From positions 1 to 64,000 of the forward strand of contig JAEEXH010000005.1 in the NCBI GenBank assembly GCA_016291435.1: 64,000 nucleotides of DNA, in the 5' to 3' direction. Position numbers and translations under genes: made by a program. The stretch's first letter is position 1. Each line of letters begins with the position of its first letter. The notes below the pieces were generated by a model. That model made no database searches. It had not been told where the DNA came from and saw only the letters and a list, made by a program, of their open reading frames with translations. The DNA comes from Oscillospiraceae bacterium. Its GTDB lineage: Bacteria > Bacillota > Clostridia > Oscillospirales > Ruminococcaceae. Positions 60,414 to 64,000 of this stretch are shown in pieces.

Positions 60414-61625
60414 ATGCGTGAGATCATTCTTGCAAAATACGGCGAAATGGCGCTCAAGGGTGCCAACCGCATCACCTTTGAGGACGCGCTGCTGCGCAAT
60501 ATCCGATTCCGCTTAAAGCATATCGGAAAATTCAGCTATGCAAAGGCGCAGTCCACCATCTATATCATCCCGGAAACAGAGAGCGACGAGGAAGCGGGCG
60601 AACTCCTTGCAGCCGCAATGCCGCGTCTCAAAAAGATCTTCGGCATCGCAGCGCTTGCCCGTGCGATCACATGCGAAAAGGATTTTGCCGACATCTCCGC
60701 ACGCGCAGTCCCCTATCTGCATGATGCGCTGACTGCCGCAAAAACATTCAAGGTCGAGGCAAAGCGCGCAGACAAGGCATTTCCGATGAAGTCGCCGCAG
60801 ATCTGTGCAGAGCTCGGCGGCATCCTGCTCGAAGCCTATCCGCATCTGACGGTCAATGTGACCGAGCCGGATGTGACCGTCACCGTCGAGATCCGCGACA
60901 CAAATGCCTACGTACATGCCGCACGCGAAAAGGGCGCAGGCGGTCTGCCAGTCGGCACAGCGGGCAATGCCATGCTGCTGCTCTCGGGCGGCATCGACTC
61001 CCCGGTCGCGGCATACATGATGGCAAAGCGCGGTCTGCGCATCTCGGCGATCCATTTCGCCAGCCCGCCTTACACCTCTGAGCGCGCACTGATGAAGGTG
61101 CAGACGCTGGTCGAAAAGCTGACGCCCTGGTGCGGAAGCATCGCATTCTATGTCGTGCCGTTCACGGAAATCCAGGAGGTGCTTGAGAAGAACTGCCCCG
61201 AGGAATTCTTCACGATCCTCATGCGCCGCCTGATGATGGAAATTGCACAGCGCATCTCCGAACGCGATTCCTGTGCTGCGATCATCACGGGCGAGAGTCT
61301 TGGGCAGGTCGCGAGCCAGACAATCGGCGCGCTCGCCTGCACGGATGCCGTCGCGCATATGCCGGTGCTGCGTCCGCTGATCGGCATGGACAAGACGGAA
61401 ATTGTCGAAATCGCACGCAAAATCGACACATTTGAGACATCTATCCTGCCCTACGAGGATTGCTGCACCGTCTTCACGCCCCGTCACCCGAAGCTGAGGC
61501 CGCGCCTGGATGAGGTCGAACAGATCCAGGCTGAGGTCGATTTTGCACCGCTCGTCGAGAAGGCGATCGAGGGCACAACCAAGAAGATCTACGCACAGCA
61601 TGTTTCCGAATCTCAGACATTCTGA
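60414..61625 (+). CDS. thiI: tRNA sulfurtransferase (4-thiouridine synthase) ThiI
   Basis: 403 residues. Order: N-terminal ferredoxin-like region, THUMP domain (~60-165; AKRADKAFPMKSPQICAELGG), and a PP-loop ATPase with the adenylation motif LLLSGGIDSPVAAYMMAKRG (~182-200). It thiolates U8 of tRNA using sulfur from a cysteine desulfurase. The rhodanese domain of proteobacterial ThiI is missing, as usual in Firmicutes. GGAGGAACAGTAATC precedes the ATG, two bases after the S41-like gene. Confidence 0.95.
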   Translation: MREIILAKYGEMALKGANRITFEDALLRNIRFRLKHIGKFSYAKAQSTIYIIPETESDEEAGELLAAAMPRLKKIFGIAALARAITCEKDFADISARAVPYLHDALTAAKTFKVEAKRADKAFPMKSPQICAELGGILLEAYPHLTVNVTEPDVTVTVEIRDTNAYVHAAREKGAGGLPVGTAGNAMLLLSGGIDSPVAAYMMAKRGLRISAIHFASPPYTSERALMKVQTLVEKLTPWCGSIAFYVVPFTEIQEVLEKNCPEEFFTILMRRLMMEIAQRISERDSCAAIITGESLGQVASQTIGALACTDAVAHMPVLRPLIGMDKTEIVEIARKIDTFETSILPYEDCCTVFTPRHPKLRPRLDEVEQIQAEVDFAPLVEKAIEGTTKKIYAQHVSESQTF

Positions 61626-61638
61626 CAGGAGAATCATC

Positions 61639-63252
61639 ATGGATAACAAGACACAAACGGGCAGCGGTCTGTTTCGTACATTCCGGCAGCTCTTCTCGCT
61701 CCGCTGCACGACAAAGACCAATATGCTCATCTACGCGATCCGGCAGATCCCGCTGATCAAGCATCTGCTGCCCGGCGACCTCTACGCCGCAGAGGGCTTC
61801 AAGGTGATGGCGTATATCCTCGTGCTGATCTGGGAGGTTATCATGACCTTCCTCGTCAAGTTTCTCGCGTTCGGCGGCGCTGTCATGCTCCCGCTGATCC
61901 CGCTGACCGAAATCGCTAACGAAAAGAACGCCCTGCTCCTGCAAATGATTCTCTTCTATACGCTCTTCGGCGGCATTATCCGCACGAATTTCTTTATGAG
62001 CGACAACAAGGCGGAAGTCGCGATCAAGCTGCTGCGCATGGATGCGCGGGATTATACCCTTGCGACCTTCTTCTATTTCCTTCTGCGGCTCGCAGTCGGC
62101 TATCTCCCGCTCACGCTGATCTTCGGGCTGGTCGTGCATGTCCCGTGGTGGATCTGCCTGCTGCTGCCGTTTGCATTTGCAGGCACAAAGCTCGTGTTTG
62201 CCCGCCTTGAAATTGCGATGAACGAGACCGTCGGCATCACATTCAGCGACAAAAAGGCAACCTGGTTCACGCTGCCCGCGCTGGTGATCATGCTCGGCTG
62301 CGTCTATCTGCTGCCGATGTTCAAGCTCGTTCTGCCGATGTATGTCTCTGCCGGCATTCTGCTTGCGATGATCCCGCTCGGCGTGCTCTGCATAAAGCCG
62401 CTCCTCCGATACCGCGGCTACAAGGATGTCACCGTGCGGCTGATCGAGGTCACACAGAGCGTTGTCGAGCAAAACAAGAACATGCAGAAAAACGCCATGC
62501 GCAAGCAGATTTCGAAGGATGCTGCGAAAGCGACCAGCAACCGCTCCGGCTTTGAATACCTCAATGAGCTGTTCATCAAGCGGCACAAGAGCATTCTCTG
62601 GAGCGCCACGGTCAAGATCACGATCGCTGCACTGGTCGTTGCGGCACTGTGCATCATCCTCGTAATCCGTGTTCCTTCTTTCAGTGATAATATCAACGAA
62701 TGGATCATGCGCGGGCTGCCCGTGCTGCCGTTCGTCCTATACGGCATCAACCGCGGCACATCCTTCACACAGGCGCTTTTCATGAACTGTGACCACAGCC
62801 TGCTGACCTATCCCTTCTTCAAAAAGCCGAAATCCATTCTTGCCCTGTTCCGCATCCGGCTCCGTGAGATCATGAAGATCAATTCCGTGCCCGCTGCGGT
62901 ACTCGGCATCGGTCTGGCAGTGCTGCTTGCAATCACCGGCGGCACAGACAATCCGATCAATTATGCGGTTGTGCTGCTCTCGCCGATCGCCCTGAGCATG
63001 TTTTTCTCCGTGCATTATCTTATGCTCTACTATCTGCTCCAGCCCTACACGGCCGGCAGTGAGATGAAAAACGGTCTCTACGGCTTCATCACAGGCGCAA
63101 CCTATGCAGTCTGCTATTTCATGATGCGTTTGCAGCTCCCGACGCTCGCATTCGGCATCACCTGCATCGCGTTCTGCGTAATCTACTCTGTTGTCGCATG
63201 CGTGCTGGTCTACAAATTCGCTTACAAGACCTTCAAGCTGCGTGCTGGTTAA
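61639..63252 (+). CDS. Large multi-pass membrane protein, possible ABC-exporter permease
   Basis: 537 residues with about twelve hydrophobic helices in two blocks (~55-260 and ~335-530), joined by a charged cytoplasmic stretch (VIEVTQSVVEQNKNMQKN; FIKRHKSILW). The layout is like the large permeases of Gram-positive ABC exporters, but no ATPase gene is next to it and no motif fixes the family. ACAGGAGAATCATC precedes the ATG at 61639. Last gene of the operon that starts with the cysteine desulfurase. Confidence 0.7.
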   Translation: MDNKTQTGSGLFRTFRQLFSLRCTTKTNMLIYAIRQIPLIKHLLPGDLYAAEGFKVMAYILVLIWEVIMTFLVKFLAFGGAVMLPLIPLTEIANEKNALLLQMILFYTLFGGIIRTNFFMSDNKAEVAIKLLRMDARDYTLATFFYFLLRLAVGYLPLTLIFGLVVHVPWWICLLLPFAFAGTKLVFARLEIAMNETVGITFSDKKATWFTLPALVIMLGCVYLLPMFKLVLPMYVSAGILLAMIPLGVLCIKPLLRYRGYKDVTVRLIEVTQSVVEQNKNMQKNAMRKQISKDAAKATSNRSGFEYLNELFIKRHKSILWSATVKITIAALVVAALCIILVIRVPSFSDNINEWIMRGLPVLPFVLYGINRGTSFTQALFMNCDHSLLTYPFFKKPKSILALFRIRLREIMKINSVPAAVLGIGLAVLLAITGGTDNPINYAVVLLSPIALSMFFSVHYLMLYYLLQPYTAGSEMKNGLYGFITGATYAVCYFMMRLQLPTLAFGITCIAFCVIYSVVACVLVYKFAYKTFKLRAG

Positions 63253-63272
63253 GCACAAAATCCGAGCATAAA

Positions 63273-63313
63273 ATGCCCCCGGTACTGTAATTGTACCGGG
63301 GGCATCGTGTTTT
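63273..63313. terminator. Bidirectional terminator
   Basis: A perfect 13-bp stem ATGCCCCCGGTAC (63273-63285) with GTACCGGGGGCAT (63293-63305), loop TGTAATT, then CGTGTTTT; between convergent genes. Confidence 0.92.
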
Positions 63314-63320
63314 CTCATAG

Positions 63321-64000
63321 TTATGCGGGCATTGCGGGGATGGAATGTGCAGCGGCATATCCGGCTGCTTCTGCCGCCTTCAGCAGCGCGCTGCGCTCCG
63401 CAGAGGTGAGCACCGTCTGAATCAGGCAGGCATTATCCACAGCGAGCACAGACTCGTCTGCGTGCCCCATCTTCGCGAGAATATTCTGCATCGTCTCGCT
63501 CAGCTTATCAGCATCATGCAGTGCGCTGAAGCGGATGAACAGCCCCGCGCAGAGTGCATCTGCACCGGCGATGAAATCCTGATTTTCGGCAGCTTCCCAA
63601 TCCTGCGAGAACACTGTCTTATGATGCTTCACAGCCTCGATCACATCGCCCATGACCGCGCTGGCAGTCGGGAACTTGCCCGCGCCTCTGCCGGTGAAAT
63701 ACGCACGGTCGATTGCATCGCCGACGACCTCAACGCAGTTGAAGACGCCGTCCACGCGGGAGAGCAGATTCTCGTGCGGCACAAACATCGGCATGACGAG
63801 CGGAAGGATTTTGCCGTCATCCAGTCTGCGCACGGATGCGATCAGCTTGACTGCGCCGTCCAGTGCATCGGCAGCCGCAGCGTCCTCAAGCGAGATCTCA
63901 CGGATGCCCTCTGTGTGCACAGAAGCCGGATACACATGCTTTCCGAAGACCAGCGACGACAGAATGCAGATCTTGCGGCAGGCATCGTGACCGTCCACAT
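63321..64000 (-). CDS. hom: Homoserine dehydrogenase, C-terminal part (cut by window edge)
   Basis: The last ~226 residues of a protein that enters from the right edge. DGHDACRKICILSSLVFG and HTEGI match the catalytic-lysine region of homoserine dehydrogenase; GRGAGKFPTASAVMGDVIEAVK is its signature loop, and the end (CAGLFIRFSALHDADKLSETMQNIL...SVLAVDN) has the look of an ACT-type regulatory tail. The enzyme reduces aspartate semialdehyde to homoserine for threonine and methionine. The NAD-binding N-terminus is outside the window, so the start is unknown. Confidence 0.9.
   Translation of the reverse strand, partial: VDGHDACRKICILSSLVFGKHVYPASVHTEGIREISLEDAAAADALDGAVKLIASVRRLDDGKILPLVMPMFVPHENLLSRVDGVFNCVEVVGDAIDRAYFTGRGAGKFPTASAVMGDVIEAVKHHKTVFSQDWEAAENQDFIAGADALCAGLFIRFSALHDADKLSETMQNILAKMGHADESVLAVDNACLIQTVLTSAERSALLKAAEAAGYAAAHSIPAMPA

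Noticed and set aside
1-64000. tRNA, rRNA, CRISPR arrays, insertion sequences, prophage genes
   Set aside because: Looked for in the gaps and among the proteins; no cloverleaf tRNA with CCA-type acceptor, repeat-spacer array, transposase or integrase was recognised.

Overview
The window looks like the chromosome of a Gram-positive, anaerobic, plant-fibre-degrading gut or rumen clostridium close to Ruminococcus (Oscillospiraceae). Grounds: a secreted GH44 glucanase with a type I dockerin (cellulosome-type), a GH5-like lipoprotein, a PASTA kinase-like protein, norspermidine/spermidine synthesis by the carboxy-route, short ThiI without rhodanese, a two-subunit-type fumarase, and high-GC coding sequence driven by promoters close to TTGACA-17-TATAAT. 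No rRNA, tRNA, CRISPR array, transposase or phage gene was recognised. 54 protein genes are described; one (homoserine dehydrogenase) runs off the right end.

Layout. 1-260: a foldback repeat at the left edge. 264-1606 (minus): ECF sigma factor and anti-sigma factor. 1806-6722 (plus): a tight five-gene lipid-type operon (PlsC-like acyltransferase, acyl-AMP ligase, radical SAM protein, CDP-alcohol phosphatidyltransferase, permuted papain-like protein). 6862-12460: Ca2+ ATPase, a LacI-type-sensor diguanylate cyclase, an AraC regulator. 12665-20484 (plus): two M42 peptidases, GNAT, a PLP lyase, a membrane protein, then a zinc-ribbon pseudokinase with PASTA domains. 20551-23115 (minus): agmatine deiminase, membrane protein, MerR regulator. 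23280-29240 (minus): eight genes joining TsaE/TsaB (tRNA t6A) with carboxynorspermidine synthase and decarboxylase and a SUFU-domain protein. 29349-34092 (minus): MoxR, DUF58 and transglutaminase proteins. 34662-38163 (plus): fumarase alpha subunit, two small unknowns, a TatD-linked-type radical SAM protein, a GH5-like lipoprotein. 38204-40453 (minus): a Clp ATPase. 40651-44254 (plus): a 42-residue cysteine-rich membrane peptide missing from length-filtered gene calls, then an XRE regulator overlapping the dockerin GH44. 44311-46029 (minus): HD-GYP protein. 46316-51731 (plus): carB, greA, lysS. 51732-54760: a lower-GC segment (DUF134-NifX fusion, MBL hydrolase, two chromate transporters) bordered by a copy of the lysS 3' end. 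54896-63252 (plus): cysteine desulfurase, a ribosomal-protection-type GTPase fused to a YacP/Rae1-type NYN nuclease, an S41-like membrane protein, thiI and a large membrane protein.

Most notable: (1) the GTPase-NYN fusion lying between the sulfur donor and the tRNA thiolase; (2) the radical SAM lipid operon; (3) the pseudokinase with all canonical catalytic motifs altered; (4) the lysS-3'-end-bounded low-GC island with paired operators; (5) the ten-cysteine micropeptide; (6) the cloverleaf-like foldback repeat. All functional statements rest on motif recognition by eye; no database search was run.
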